NCBI GenBank assembly: GCA_025024175.1
Contig: QCXZ01000001.1
Location: 28,576,942 to 28,640,941 of the forward strand
Source: Rhyzopertha dominica
Lineage: Eukaryota; Arthropoda; Insecta; Coleoptera; Bostrichidae
Length of the DNA: 64,000 nt
Direction: 5' to 3'
Part shown: positions 45,526 through 59,398 of the stretch, one piece after another
How positions within the stretch are numbered: the first letter of the stretch is position 1
How the letters are laid out: each line of letters starts with the position of its first letter
Position numbers and translations under genes: made by a program
Notes under the pieces: generated by a model
The model's input: the letters and a program-made list of their open reading frames with translations, nothing else
Told to the model about the DNA's origin: nothing
Database searches by the model: none

Positions 45526-46644
45526 ATAAGTACCAGTGGCGGCTCGTGACTTTTAAAACTGGTGAGGCAGACCTTATCAAATGAAACCTAACCTAACCTA
45601 ACACAAACCTAGCTAAGGTATGGGAATTTCCTAGGAAAACTCTACTTTGTCAATTGAATAATATCTTACACAATTGTCCAGCAAGAACCACGCGGAGGTG
45701 TAGAGCACTCTCTAATTTATCATCATAGTTAAGCCGATCAAAATGTCTCCTATTTATAAAAAAATCCACGATATCGCACATATTCCTAACACTTTCAAAT
45801 TCGTCGTCCATCCTGCTAGTCGGTCCTGCCATTTTCTAACCTATGTTACCTTATTCTGCGTTTCGATTCAAAATGATCTGCTTTTCTGAGCCCTGACTGT
45901 CGATTACTAAACGTCGGCTGCAGAATACGCTGCACTCACTTGAGCTAAGCTAGCGAATTTGTTATGAATTTCGAGAAGAACAAAACTACTTTGCTTGTAG
46001 CCTATCCGTTTTTTAATTCAAAATACACATTAACCTAGGCGCGATAAACGGACCGCTGCGCTGAACACAACGAAAATCCCCCAGACAAATCCTTGCGCTG
46101 TCGGGAGTGAAACCGATTTTCCCTACGTCTTAAGCACATAGCAAAACCATAGCAATTCTCTATCTTTATTCCTCGAGGTAGGAGAAACGGACACTTACGG
46201 TTACCTCTTTCCCACTCCCCGTTTATACAGTAGTATGACGAATATTCTTCTCGCTTTTATTTGAAACACATAGGCTGGCCTCAGTTGTTGGTCTTGTCTA
46301 GCGCATTATTCTAACGGGTTTTTAGACAAAAGGTTCCCACTGCCACTAGCCGCCCATGCATTGCACGGGATCTTAGGATCTTACGCGTCAAGGCTGAATC
46401 CTGCCTCAGCTGAAGTTCGTGCAAAACAAAGTGGATGCGAGCGACGGAGGGGGCAACAAAAGCGCGGNCGACAGTAGAACCATAGAACATTTCAGCGCAC
46501 CAAAATAGATCGCGCTAAAGTTCTAAACATAGAAAATATAAAATAAAATTATGAATAACATTGCAAAATTTTTGCACTTTCATATTTTTCCTGGTGAAGC
46601 ACTGCCTCATCTGCCTCATGGCAGGAGCCGCCACTGATAAGTAC
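45526..46644. mobile_element. non-autonomous hAT-type DNA transposon, 1,103 bp
   Basis: The element (45,534-46,636) starts CAGTGGCGGCTCGTG and ends with the complement CAGGAGCCGCCACTG. It is flanked by an exact 8-bp duplication, ATAAGTAC (45,526-45,533 and 46,637-46,644). An 8-bp duplication and CAG...CTG ends are hAT hallmarks. Subterminal GGTGAGGCAGA-like words occur at both ends. A 60-codon minus-strand frame (45,650-45,832) might be a transposase scrap, but no catalytic or BED-finger motif is visible. CCTAA repeated about three to four times near 45,588-45,602 lies inside it. One N call at 46,468. Confidence 0.9.
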
Positions 46645-49600
46645 ACATTATTTTAACCTCTGTACTTAACAAGCAACAACAGATTTGCTTGGTTATTGCT
46701 TATTTTAGGCAAAAAGCTGGTAATCAGGACGCTAAATTATATCAGCACGGTTGCAAATACACGGAATATATTCATCATTATTGCAATTACTAATGTCATT
46801 TGCTTCTCCTTTTGCAATGCTGACCGTTTTGTATTGTGTTGTAAAACTCATTTCGTCCCAAAATGCAACATGAAATATTAATACCGGGTCTTGGAATGAT
46901 AATCTATGTTGTAGCAATTACAATCTTTGTTCATTTACTTGCTATTCTATAAAACATTTCTCTCGAATTCTCTAGGGTACGTGACGATTGCAACAACTGG
47001 CCCTAGTTCGCAGTGGATAAAAAAAAAACAAAAGCAAAACCTATGTAAGTAGAAACAATAATACACATAAATTAAGCTACCTCGGATAATACAAGTATAT
47101 GTTCATCAGAAGCATGATTCATCGGCTAGAACATACATCATTTGCTGTAACCCAAAACAAACTCAACGAATGTTATTATATACATAAACGAATTAAAGAA
47201 TTGCAAAGATTGCAACTCTCAAACAAGAGACACCACATAACTGGACAATGAGTGATGCTGGACTTTAACGAACTGCTGTCAGAGCGAACTGAACAAAGAT
47301 ACATTCTGTTATTTCTTTAGCTCACCGTTGCTTTACTCAGCAAAAAAAGCATGGAAGTTAAACGAACTTGAGAACATACGAAAAGAAGGAAAATAACGAA
47401 ATAATACATATCCAAGTAAACAACTAATCAGGTAAAAATATAACCATTTGAAGTCAGTAGAATGAAAATAGAAAGCATGAAAAATTAATATGGTTGGTAA
47501 CAATATTGTTACTCCTTATTAGGTACAATTTCTAGAACAAACATGTACTTAGCCAGTTTAATTTCTAGACACTCCTAAATTGAAAACAGCTTACAAATCC
47601 ATTATGTTTAGAGATGTGTTCGACATACAAATCATATGGATCGCGTGCGTCAAAATTAAACAGACGATCAAATCATTGCTATTCCTACCTACTCTTTCAG
47701 GTATGTATTTAAGAAATCTCAAGCTTACTAAAACAAATATGCAAGCGTACCTAAATTCAATACAGTTCAGTCCTAAATTGGTTAATTTTGTCAGGAAACA
47801 ATGAAGTGTACACCATTTGTAAAATGTAGAAACTGAACTAAGGGTAATCTTACCACTTATTTTTAGTACAGACAAATGCCAGCATTCTCCGCTATGTCAT
47901 CCTTTCAGTTGCTTAAAAAGTACATGTGTTTTAACTACGTAAAATCTTATTCAAAAGAATAATTTTATTGTTGTTCTGTGCTGCTCAAAGACAAAAGGGG
48001 ATTATGATCTTGTAGATGGGTTTACAAACATTTAATATAAGCGTTGTTTGCTGGGAACCGAGAGCAGTCAATTGAAAAACACTGATTTCCTGAAATCTTG
48101 AAATTGTGTCTAGATTCCTAAATTGGAATACCCATTTTCCCAAGTTAATTAAACCTGAATGAGCTTAATTAGTAAATTCTATCCTTCGCTGGTAGTTCCC
48201 GTCAAAATACTCCTAAGGAGCGCGGTATACATCTTTTATTCGTAATATATGCGACCAAAAACTGATTCCTGGGGTATTTGACTTAACAAATCTACTGCTC
48301 TTCACGTACTGAACTTCATCTATCAAATCTTAAGTATTAGACAGCAACTCAACTGTTGCATCAGTAAATTCAATGTAGAGAAGCATAGCAACCAAAATAT
48401 AGGGATTGATATTGGAAAAACCTAATAAAACTAGTATAGCAAATTGATTTCTATGAAGAGATGATATGATCATGTCAAACATGCTTGTTCCAAGACTATA
48501 GCACATTCTGCAACCAAACTATTAACTAGTACGCCACTGTATATCCGTGCTTTCCATTCTAGACGTCGTGAGGTACAAATTAGTGAAAACTGTGGAGGAC
48601 GTCCTTAAGCGATGCTTATCTACCCTCCCATAATCGACGATTTAGAGATAGTTAATGTCGGGCTTAAGTGGCGATTCCGAATTTGCGGTTCGACGCCAAT
48701 ACTGAAGGCAATATCGAATCTAACAGTCGTCAAACAATGTGGCCGATTTGTGATCACGTCCTAGGAGTGTGTTGTTGACCTGCACAGTAAGGAATTCAAA
48801 ACCCCTGCTTCGTTGTTGTACCGGCACAATACAGAGATCGATACAGCTCCCAAGTCGCGAATTGGTTTGCTATCAAACTAATAACCGGTTGAGTTGGGCT
48901 TTCAAATTTGTTGGTCCTAGGTAAACCATCCTAATACTTACAGGGTATGCATAAGTACATAAAACGAGACACAAACTGCTATATTCTCGGTAAGTAGTCA
49001 CACATCGATCGACTATCATGTGATAAATCTCAAGTTATAGTTTTTCGTATTAAATGATGTTGAATGGTGTAAGTGGTTTAACAGTTATTTGCTAATGTAA
49101 AACAAACCGTTAACTACAGGGACTCAATAGAAGCACATTGCAAATGAAATCAGGAATGCCACAAGACACTTATTGGTTTTTTTTCAAGTTAATAATAAAA
49201 AAGGACGGATGATATGGCAAAGGAATTGTAATTTTTACATACTTGCATTTCTTTGAGGATTTTTTACAACGACCGCAGACGCACGCCATCAAACGCAAAA
49301 GTAGAGGTTCAGACTGGGTACGGTGTTTGTCATCCCCTCTGCAATAATGTCCACTTGATGATTTTTGAAAGATTTGACCTGATTCTTCGTTATACATCCT
49401 GTATTCGACGCAGCTGTCAGTATTTTCAACTATGTCTCGTTACAGAATTTTTACGCTTTTTAAGAATTTGCTTACGTAAGTATCTAAATGAGAAAGTGCA
49501 AGAGAAATGGGAATAACAATCTAGTTAAATCACCAAGCACAATACGACAGTCGGAATAATTGACGCGGACAACTGATATCGCCGTTTGCGCATATTAGCG

Positions 49601-51570
49601 CACGGATCACATTATTGATTAAGTTGCAAATGTGACTCGGAAGCGTTTTTAGACTAAAACCATTATAACATTAGTTCTCTAAATGTGAGCATATAGTGAA
49701 AGTGCTTTTTAAATGATACCCAGTTGTTTAAATTTTTTTAATTGGTAGCAATTGAATATTGAGTTATAACACCTTTAGGTCATTTGTCATTTATAATTTA
49801 ACGCGTTCAGAAAATAAAGCTTCGGGGATTGAGGTAGTGCATGTATATTTAATAAAACAGAACAGTTTAGTGACATTTTTTGTGATGTGCAATTAAAAGA
49901 TGCTGTAAATTTACTGTGATGTTAAGCGGGACATGTGAAAAGAAAATCGATAAGATATAAATACAACAGTGTATAGACGTTGAATGCGTCCTTAACGATC
50001 ATCCGAAGTGTCGATTGAACCACCACCTGAACATCCTAACGCAGCCATCAACATCATGAGCACTTGAAAGATCAAGCGTATCTACTGATCATCAATTTCT
50101 CAACTGGGCCACTACAACTACATAAATCGACACCGGGACCATTAAGGCAACACCCTCTGCGCGATGCATTAATCATCCGAACACCCTTAAAACCCGAAAC
50201 ACATTCTGGGATGCATCCTTAACAGGAGCGACCCGCTGACCTTTTACGTTATTTTCAACAAGAAAGTTGAAATGCCTAGATTGCCGCGAAAAATTAGATT
50301 TGCTGATTAAGTACGGTTAGATTTAACTAGCCGAAAATACATCAGGAAGTTGGATTCAAAGTTTGCGGTCAGGATTGATTTTCGGGATTTTGGACGCTTT
50401 ATCATATTGTGCGCACGAAATCATATTCTGTTCTTTGACCAGCACATAGTATCAATCAAGTTATTTTTTTAAATAATTTCTTGTGTAGTGAAAACATATC
50501 ATTTTTAGTTGTATTTGAAGGCTGCATAGCTGCGAATGCTGACATTTAGCTTAGCCGACCTTAACCTTATTACTTACTTTAAAAATAGTGTAGACTTTTG
50601 GTTCTGAAATAAAACAGCCAACAGCAGCTTTCAACATACTGTTTTATTCGGACAAGGTCGCCAAATATGAATATGTAGTAGACAAGAACTCTAAATGGTA
50701 ATGAGTTATTAAAAAATAATATATATACGTTACTGTCGTTAGAGGGAGCCTACAATAATATTTTTTATATTTACTACAGTCACTAAATATATATTACAGT
50801 CTTGCAATTCATTGTCCATATTTTTGCACTAAAATGGCGGAAAATTGCGGTACTTTATCTATATCTAGTGACTTTATATATTACATAACGAGAGTTGTAA
50901 GAGGCATATTACGCAGGAGTGGAAAGTTTGCGTACGAACCGCGTAACTTATTTCAGTGAGTGCGTAATTGCCCTACAACATACTTATTTACAACTCGAGT
51001 AATGTACTATACTTTTTCTACGACGTCTATATTTGTACCACTGTATATTGCCTTTTTTTTAGCAAAGACGAATAGCTTAATGACAGTAAGTATGACAGTA
51101 AATGACAGTCACAACAAAATATTGACAAACGTGAGATCAACTTGGAGAATGGGGTTCTTCGGGTATAATCACTTACCACTGCTTACAATAACTGGAACGT
51201 TTTAATTCTAATTTAACCATCAACTAAAAGTCTGCACTTTTATGATAGTGTTGTACAAACCATTAACTATTTCTTGTGATATTTCTAACAATTAACTGAG
51301 ATGGGATAACATCCTGTGAACGCAATGCTGAATTTGAAAATGTAACGTAATAAAAAATTACGTGCTAGTCATTACGTAACACTGTGTGTAATAGCGAATT
51401 TACTAATCAAATACACAGTGCGTAATGAGCAATTTACTAACAAAGAAATAGAAAAATCAGTAAAAATGGGGTATTTAGCACAGCAAGCAGAAACTTCTCG
51501 CGTTGGCAGATTGGCTCTTGATAGGTAAATACTCGCCAAATGAAATGCACCCCTATTATACTGCCATGGT
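46645..51570. other. long non-coding stretch
   Basis: Nearly 5 kb without recognisable protein similarity, RNA gene or paired repeat. Open frames are short and occur on both strands. A GC-richer patch at about 48,530-48,920 could be single-copy conserved sequence. The remainder is AT-rich. Confidence 0.4.
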
Positions 51571-51578
51571 TGCACCGA

Positions 51579-51608
51579 AGGAGGGGGGGGGCACTGCCCC
51601 CCCCTCCT
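51579..51608. repeat. G-run/C-run hairpin
   Basis: AGGAG followed by a run of nine G, then CACTG, then a run of eight C and TCCT, forms a near-perfect 13-14-bp stem with a 3-5-nt loop. It is strikingly G+C-rich for this region. Surrounding words (GCACTGCCCC, CTGGACCTAGGAGCC) resemble ends of arthropod repeat elements. Confidence 0.8.
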
Positions 51609-54600
51609 GGACCTAGGAGCCAACACTGGGTCCTTCCTACTTCCCATACATTTAGCTGGTTAATTCTTGTGTACACTTAAAAATTGTCTTATTTACGAAA
51701 TTGTGAATACAGTAAAGTTTATAGGCAAGTGTATTTCGCAATTCTCATCCAGAACTCATATTTGAACCATGCAAATGACCTTTTCTAATAAGTCATTGTC
51801 AAATGGTTTCCAAGCTTAACCGGCGCCATGTGCGTTTTAAAGCTGTAACTGCAACATTCTTGTTGTTACGAATCGTCGTCTTAGGGCGGATAGCCTTGAA
51901 AGACTATCTTGGTTAGGGTGAGTCATAACACGATTTCTGCTTAGTTCAGCTCTTCTATCTTTTTCTATAAAGACTGTTCAACTACTGTTGTATGGAGTAC
52001 ACATCATATATTCGGTGATGACTCCAACTTCTGTACCAAATTTGCTAAATTCGCATTACATTTTAACAATTAATACAGAAAAACAAAAAACTAAAAATTT
52101 AACCGAACTAACGTTTATGAAAGTCAGTTTATTTAATATAAGTTTTAGGAATCCAATAAAAGCATTATCAGCACGAATTAAAACCCGGTGTGTTGTTAAA
52201 AATCCAATTAAATATATTTCAGTTTATTTAAATGAAGCTTAATTTGGTTAAAATATTAAGTAATCGGTTTATTTTCGAGAGCAGTGCACTAGCGTTCTAA
52301 AAAGGTTGGTTTGATGCATAAGGCAGTCCTTATTCTGAGTTTTGATAATGTTAGTTATCCATCGAGCCTCTTTTCCTGGGGAGTAAAAATTGCTACAATT
52401 GTATCTTTACTACCTAGGTCCTATCCACTCCTAGCTTAAATTTCTTAAGCTTCTAGTGTGAAAAATTGAAACTTGACACTGTACTAAAAGCGCATCGGTT
52501 AATGCATTAGTCTTTGATATATGTGAATTCTGAATCAGAAATCGTGGTTCTATTAGTAGAAACTTTTAAGGTGAAATTTATGTTCCTTTGGTGCTTCGTA
52601 TGATATTATACATTATGTGGATCACGGATTTTTATTCTCCCAAATAAAATGTATCAACTCATCTTTTGTTAAACGTGAGAGCGATGCAGTTTAATGCGCT
52701 AGATATCACTTAACTGAGATTATCAATAACTGAATTAGTAATAAAGGGGCTTTGTATGATTAATGTACATAGAGAACACATAAACAATTTGGGTCTTTAT
52801 TTAACAGATTTTTTAAGTCGTCTTGCAGAAAATCCATGAAGATTAGTCCTGGAATAAATACTTCATTAATTACTCAACTACCTAGACCAAAAGCTGGGTA
52901 CGCCCATGTATACTGCCGTAATAAGGAAAACCACCGCACTTGCAGTTTTTACAATAATGAGTAAATTGAGTTCAATATTCAGGCAACGTTTAAAGTGTAC
53001 ACAAATCCTTACGACGCTGCAAATGAAAATGATTTCACTTTACTTGAATAAGTCTAAAACTGTATTTCTCTTTAGAAAAAAAGCAGTTACTTCATACCTT
53101 TTGCCTAATAAATGTAAATACTGGGAAAATAAATTCAGTTTATATTAGAAAATGCTCCGTAAACCCACAGCATCTACAGACGTTACGCTCATGCAGTATT
53201 TTCATACGATAATTTCATAAATAATAACCTGTTACTTCACAATTATTATAAATAATTGCCACTCGTAATAAAAAGAGCAAAAAAACAAATCACTGGGCAA
53301 ATATCTACGATCTGGTGCGTGTTCACGTCTGTAATATTTTTGTAGATGCTAGGTATAATAATCTTTGAAAAATATGTATTTGGGGTTTTAAATACGGTGT
53401 TTTTACTATGGAAATATGTAATTTAAGATGTCTATAATCGAATTTTGCGCTTAACTCAGTTTTCATTATTTTTGCATATGCGGTGTTCTTCCTTAGTACG
53501 GCAGAATACTACTTTGATTTCTAATAAGTCTAAGAAGTAATAGCTTTTTGCTGAAGGCTAACAATGTAATCGATCGCCTTAAAATTTAATAGATCTATTA
53601 TTGTAGTAATAGACTGGCAACCCTGCATTCAGATTCTCTTGTCTTACTACGCAGATTAGGCATGTCCAATATACGTCACAAACGCATAAATGTAAGCAAC
53701 TCCGATGTTAGTGTAGAAACAAACGCTGCTGCATCAGTGGTTTCTTATGGGAAATATAACTAGTCGCTAGGTATTTTTGATATATTGCGGCTGCAAAAAC
53801 GATATCAACCACGAAACTATGTTATAGAATACTGAAAAGTATGTTTAATTACTATAGATAATAGAAACGGCCTTTTCATCCAGTAGNATGGCGTAAACTA
53901 AAAAAAAAATGCGTGTACCTACTAATGCAGTGTTTGGCGCTATATATAATCCCTTACATCGTCGGTCTCGTTATGCTAAAAATCCACACCTAAATAAATA
54001 CTATGACTGTGTAATGTACTATTCGTATTTTAACCTTTACATTGCATATGCTAAACTGCCGTTTTCGAACTTTCTCGACTTTCTAGCCGAATATGCGTTT
54101 GAGTACCTATCTATCACATTTATATCATATCAATACGACTTTTGGATAAGTACCTAAGTACTAGGTTTGAACAGGTAAGAAGGTTTAGTGCAAACGCCAA
54201 TTTCTAGTTTAATTGTACTATACCCACTTATATAAAATAATCGCACTCTTTTCAAACACGCTGTCTGAAACATTGGGGGTTGCTTATGTTTATTGTAAGT
54301 AACTTTTTTATGGATATTGAGTTCATGTGACTGTTGGCCTATTAGATTTGGGTATTTTGTAAATAATTATCAATTTCGTTAAAATCTGTTACCTGCGTCA
54401 CTAATTTGCAAATAGTTGCATAAAAATAATTTAATTTGTGCAGTTGTTTCTTGTTTTAATTTTCATGCAATATATAGGGACCAGAAACAATATTTTGTTT
54501 GGTAAAACTATAATTCAAGTTGAAATATTATAAAACAAGCTACCTACGGAATTGAACAACTATTTAAAATACGTTATATTTTTGTCTTAAATGTCTATTG

Positions 54601-54610
54601 ATGTGCTCTT
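51609..54610. other. non-coding stretch
   Basis: AT-rich, with short chance frames only. Nothing recognised. Confidence 0.4.
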
Positions 54611-55432
54611 AATTACTTCCACATCCAACGAATGGGAAGTATTGTATCGCAAAAAAAATTTCAAAAATTTTTATTTGCTCATTTGCTTTAAAATGGTCGA
54701 AAACGCAAAAAACCAAAATTTGAGCAAAAACAAATTTCTTGTCTGTGGTTTTGTTTGTATACACGATAACTTTCGAAAGACTTAATATATGAACTTGAAA
54801 TTTGGCAAACGTATAAATCTCAACTACCCAAAGCGACCTATTGTTTGTGGGGTAAGTAGGATATCGGGAAGGGGGCGAAATTTTATTTTTTTTTATTTTT
54901 TTCGTTTTAGTATGTGATTAGTAGTATAACTGCGGGTATTATTGGTTCTTATAAATTTTCGGTGCAGTAAACTGTTTAGAAGATATTAGCAAAAAAGCGT
55001 CACTTAAAGAAAACTGTTTTTCCTAAATATCTCCAAATATATTTAATATATTCAAAAAATGAAAATGCCATCAGATAGGAAATAAAATTTCTCACAAAAA
55101 GTGTCTTAGAAAATTTATTCAAAATTTTGACATTTTCGAAATATTTACAAAAAACCTATTTTGGTACCTGCTCGTACGATTTTTTTTAAACTTTGGTATT
55201 ATATAGAAAATCAAATTTCTGATCAGAAAGCACTCTTGTAATTTTTTGTTAAGTTAATAATTTTAGAGTTATTTGAAAAAACCTATTTTAAAATTTATGT
55301 TTTTGCTAATATCACAAGGACTTAGAAAAAAATGTGTTGAGAGACAAAATGCTCAAAATCTGATTATTAATCGTACAGTATAAGAAATAAAAACGTAAAT
55401 GTCATTTTGACAATTGGATGTGGAAATATTGA
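54611..55432. mobile_element. possible element bounded by short inverted words
   Basis: TTCCACATCCAA near 54,617-54,630 is mirrored by TTGGATGTGGAA at 55,415-55,426. The 0.8 kb between them is very AT-rich with long A and T runs, and is unlike its flanks. No ORF. With only a 12-bp pair, chance is possible. Confidence 0.3.
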
Positions 55433-56190
55433 TTCAATTTGCAGCAGTTCTTTGAAAGGCTACAGTCTCTTGAAATGCCGAAAAATATATTATAACTGCT
55501 TGTGTCAGTTAAAACCCTTTATGAATATGTGTTTACTGTGGCGAGTATTTGTACACCAGACATCCGGGTTGTCTACATCTGGTCACGTGATGAACATGTC
55601 CTATAGGAAATGCTCTGTTCATACCACGTGCGCTCTTACACGTACCGAAGACAAAGCGCCCGATGTTAAATACACCGCTACAGGTTGTCTAACTGAAATT
55701 GTTTTTGCCAGTCCTTAAAAACTGCCTTACCTATTAGCTCATGTACCTAACTAGAACATAATTGTATTCTGTCTTACGAGATATACTCTTGCATCTTGCA
55801 TTAACAAGATATAACCATTCTTTGAGATTTGTTAAACATATACCAGTTGCTTTTTATTAAATTATTGCCTGCTAACGCCATAAATGTTGAGTGTTGACCA
55901 TTTAGTATTATTAATTATTATTAACTATTTGTAATACCAAATTGTACAAATGTGTCCTATAATACAACAAAGTTTGATGCCAGAGTTGCCAATTGGATTG
56001 TTGTTGCCAAGTGGATTATGTTGCAATTTTAAAGTATTACATGTCAGTCACTGTATTAGTCTAACAAATTTGAATATACGTTTTTTTTTTCTTTATTATG
56101 AGCCAAACTGAATCTGTTCGGAAGTATGATTCGGCCGATTCTCTGGATAATGTATGGGTGATGAATTTTCCTGTGTTTCTGAACGTTAAA
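55433..56190. other. non-coding spacer
   Basis: A 103-codon plus-strand frame (55,407-55,718) is open in slightly GC-richer DNA, but no domain is recognisable. Nothing else was seen. Confidence 0.3.
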
Positions 56191-56194
56191 TTTT

Positions 56195-56400
56195 AAGCAG
56201 CATATTTTTTCTTTTGCAGGTGTTGGTCTCACTAAAGTGACTTATGTGACGTTTTAGTCATCTTCAGTGATGAACCGCATGGCCACACACAAGCAGTAAA
56301 ACACGCTAATATCTCGATAAGAAATAAAAATTGACTGCCTGAACAAGGCCAACAAGCGGGCTGAAACATCGTCACAAAGTACATAAGTAATTTTTAATGA
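56195..56400. mobile_element. two Penelope-tail-like motifs, opposite orientations
   Basis: On the minus strand CTGAAGATGACTAAAACGTC occupies 56,248-56,267. On the plus strand CTGAACA, a GGCC/GGGCT mini-stem and GAAACATCGTC occupy 56,339-56,373. Both follow the CTGANGA, stem, GAAAC layout of PLE-associated tails and lie head to head about 70 bp apart. No protein is encoded. Confidence 0.45.
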
Positions 56401-57055
56401 ATCCAACTTCCGCAAAAGACAAGATATACAAAGTAAAACGCAGGAGTTTCATAAAAACGAAAGTTTCTAAGTTTTAATGTAGCTTCTAATACCAATGCAG
56501 TATCAATCGATCACAAAGTATTTCATAAAAATCAGTAGAAAAACGTATAGTAAATAATAAAAACTGGTTATTTGTTTTGGCTAGGTTTGCTTCTTTTGTT
56601 GATAGAAATTATGAAAGAAGATGTTATCAGTGTATTTAAACATGCAGATTAAATTTTAAGTTCTTTTTAATAAACTACAATTTCAATAATTAGCAGATTA
56701 ATTTTCGAGTGTACATTAACGCATTATTTTATTATTATTTTAGTTCAATTTTAATGATACCGTCAATTTTAATGATCACAAATAGCAACGAAAGTCGCTT
56801 TTGATCTTTTTCTGCAATATTCCGTTTCCAAATTAAAACAGCAATATAATGTTCGGACCTATTAGCGTAAATATAAGTATATTATTTTATTAGACTTTCA
56901 GTCATTAAAGAAGTTAAACACTGAAATTATTTTAACTTTTTCTTAACAATTAACAGCAATAAGATACACAAAAGGACATGAGTTTGTACTTCTACCTTAG
57001 AATTAAGCATAAAGCGGAGTTTCATCAAGACGTTTTTTTAGGTTGGGCAGAGGGA
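56401..57055. other. AT-rich spacer
   Basis: Nothing recognised. Confidence 0.4.
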
Positions 57056-57059
57056 TTTA

Positions 57060-58530
57060 AGACGTGCAGAAATATGTTTCCAATTTGAAACACATAGATT
57101 TAGAATACATTGTCGAATTTCAGTTTTCTAAATGCGAGCTGGACTGAACCCAGAAGAACAGTGAATAGTGCGCCAGGTTATCTGCCTCACAAAAAAAGGT
57201 TAGATAACCAGACTCCGTAGGAAGTATCCAGAGGAAATGCAATTCCAATTTGATTTGCCATAATGGATTTAATTTCCAAAATATATCCTTTTAGACCCGT
57301 GATCTCTATAGTTGGTAGTCACCTTAATAAAGTGTCTTAATTTTTTGATCGGATGTTGAGGTGCCTTACAGATGATTCTCAGTTTTGTATAAAAAAACTC
57401 TTTTGAATTAGTCAAATTTGTTAGAAATTTTTATCTTGATAGAGCCCCTTATAATTGCAAATTAATATCGCTTGTTGTCACTTCACTGTTTACTAATGTT
57501 CCTTTAGATTTGGCCTTACATTACATAAGCATAATAGCAATAAGTTTCATTTTATTAATACTAGTATTCTAAGGAGTGAGTTTCTCGCTACGATGAAGTT
57601 TATTTTTGATTCAGCTATATTTACTTCTCAGGGCAATACTCGTATATTCAGACAGGTTTTTGGTTGTGCCACGGGTGTCCTGGGTAATGTTGACTTTGTC
57701 GTCCCGATTTATTTTAGATATTCTGATGTTAGTGCCTAGGGATAAAATAAATGTAACACTGAATAGTTCTAATTCTACCACGAGAGACTCAGTTTTACTG
57801 CTGAAATCCCTGAAGAGAATTCTATTAATTTTTTAGATGATACTCTCAACTGCAGAAAACAAAATTATAACCAACTGATACCGCAAACCCATATGGTCTC
57901 GTAAATATCTAAACTTTGTCATACCAACCTTAGAAATATAAGCGCGGTATCGTTTATAGTTTGGTCGACAGGGCTATTTTCCTTTCTGATGAAAGGTTTG
58001 TAGATGGCAACCTTTGCTTTGATAATAGAAACTTTGGGTAGAAACAGCTATCTATTGTAAAAAGTTCTGAGCTTATGCATCTCGTCAAAAAATAAAGGGG
58101 ATGCATGTTGATCAATATCGATCTATTATTGCGTCCCATTGTCCTTACAAGTTCGTAAAGCTACCGTATTCGTAATTAATATTTAGAGAGGTAATCCAAA
58201 TTTTTAGCACAATTGATCTGCAACCCTCATGGTATTCTTGCGAGATCACTGTCCATCCCTTCTCCAGCCGAACAGTTTATTTGATTTTTGGCAATAATTA
58301 TTATATTGGTGAAACCAAACAGAATCTGAGTAGACCTATATCTATCAGCATAAGTATCACATAAATAATTTAAACTTGTAACGGTCTTATTTCGCATTAC
58401 ATTGCATCCAAATTTAACCTTAGCTACCTCTGCATGTTTTGTAAAAAAAATCAAGTCGTGGAGTAACGTCATTTGTAAAAATTTTAAAAAGTTGTCAAAA
58501 AAAGAAGATATCTCTCCTAATTCTTAAACT
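57060..58530 (+). pseudogene. Penelope-like element: RT plus GIY-YIG nuclease, frame-broken
   Basis: In order on the plus strand: 'RPVISIVGS' (about 57,293-57,319), 'TSLFTNVPLDLALHYI' (57,478-57,525, RT motif A region), and 'RIFRQVFGCATGVLGN' (about 57,643-57,690, the motif usually ending AMGSPLSP). Next come 'SINFLDDTLN' (about 57,821-57,852) and 'LVDRAIFLSDERF' (about 57,960-58,000). A GIY-YIG nuclease follows: 'VYLIFGNNYYIGETKQNL' (about 58,275-58,330), though the exact C-x-x-C is lost. Similarity to the C-terminal end fades by 58,530. At least four frame changes and several stops make it inactive. The YVDD box is not recognisable. PLEs copy by target-primed reverse transcription using this nuclease. 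Confidence 0.8.
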
Positions 58531-59398
58531 TTGGAGTTTCACTGCAAGACTTCTGAGGTGTTGCCGTTTGCCACTAAGGAACGCCTAGCTAACTTGAGTA
58601 CATTCAAGGCCTAAAAATATTGATAGGGATCTTCTAGGTGCTTCGTGTCAGAAGTTCCATATTTTGTGGATTAGTCAGTAGAACTACCAAGTTTCAAGCA
58701 AGAGGCTACACAACATCTTTGGTATGTATTTTGAAATCTTCTGCATCCAACCAAATTGTATTTTTTCTTTCTACTATTTATTTTAGGCCTCTTTTTCCTT
58801 ACATCCCTCTTCCTTTTTGCGTTTCTGCCTCCTTCCCATCCTGTGGTGGCAAAGGGAAATTATCTACTCAGCCTTGAGGCCGTATGTACTTGCTGTTCCC
58901 GTTGGGAGCACGAACAGCCACCCTCACCACCGACCGAGGAGAGACAGATAAGAGTAGAGTTAAATCTCTTTTTAGGAAATTCAAACCGCAAATTGAACCT
59001 GGCAGTCTTTAACATTAATAGTACTAACAATATAGTCATTATTGTAACAAAATTTTGTAAGTGTAGGCGCATACATAAAAGCCATTCTTTGTCTTATTAC
59101 TGATTGAGGTATTTGCTACAATTATTTCCTGTTTCACGATTTGTATCATTTGTTCTTGCTTTTTGGCAATTTATTTTGTTAATAAAAATATTTAATTATC
59201 CCTCCTCGAAATTTTCCGACTACCGCTTACTGTCTTTTTTGGTAATTAAAAGCAATTTTAGCGTTATAAGGGTGGCGTTACAATTACCTGGCGCCCCTAG
59301 ATTATTTTTAATAACTTTTCTGTGACCTCTCATGGCTCTACTGGTCTGGCTGGCTCACCCTTATTTAGTCGGTTAACTATTTTCCTTTTTTCCTCCTT
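58531..59398. other. spacer between two PLE pieces
   Basis: About 0.85 kb of sequence with a C+T-rich patch (58,780-58,850) and a GC-richer patch (58,830-58,950). No recognisable domain. It may be unrelated insertion DNA, or the decayed middle of the second PLE. Confidence 0.35.

Noticed and set aside
45588..45602. CCTAACCTAACCTAAC as possible telomeric sequence
   Set aside because: Only three to four units inside a hAT-type element; too short for an interstitial telomere.
49170..49516. Overlapping frames on both strands of 75-87 codons
   Set aside because: No similarity or codon bias; typical chance frames.
58638..58740. Alternative GIY-YIG match ('CGLVSRTTKFQARG')
   Set aside because: A better GIY-YIG block (YIGET) lies upstream at about 58,300; this one lacks the Y-x-G core.
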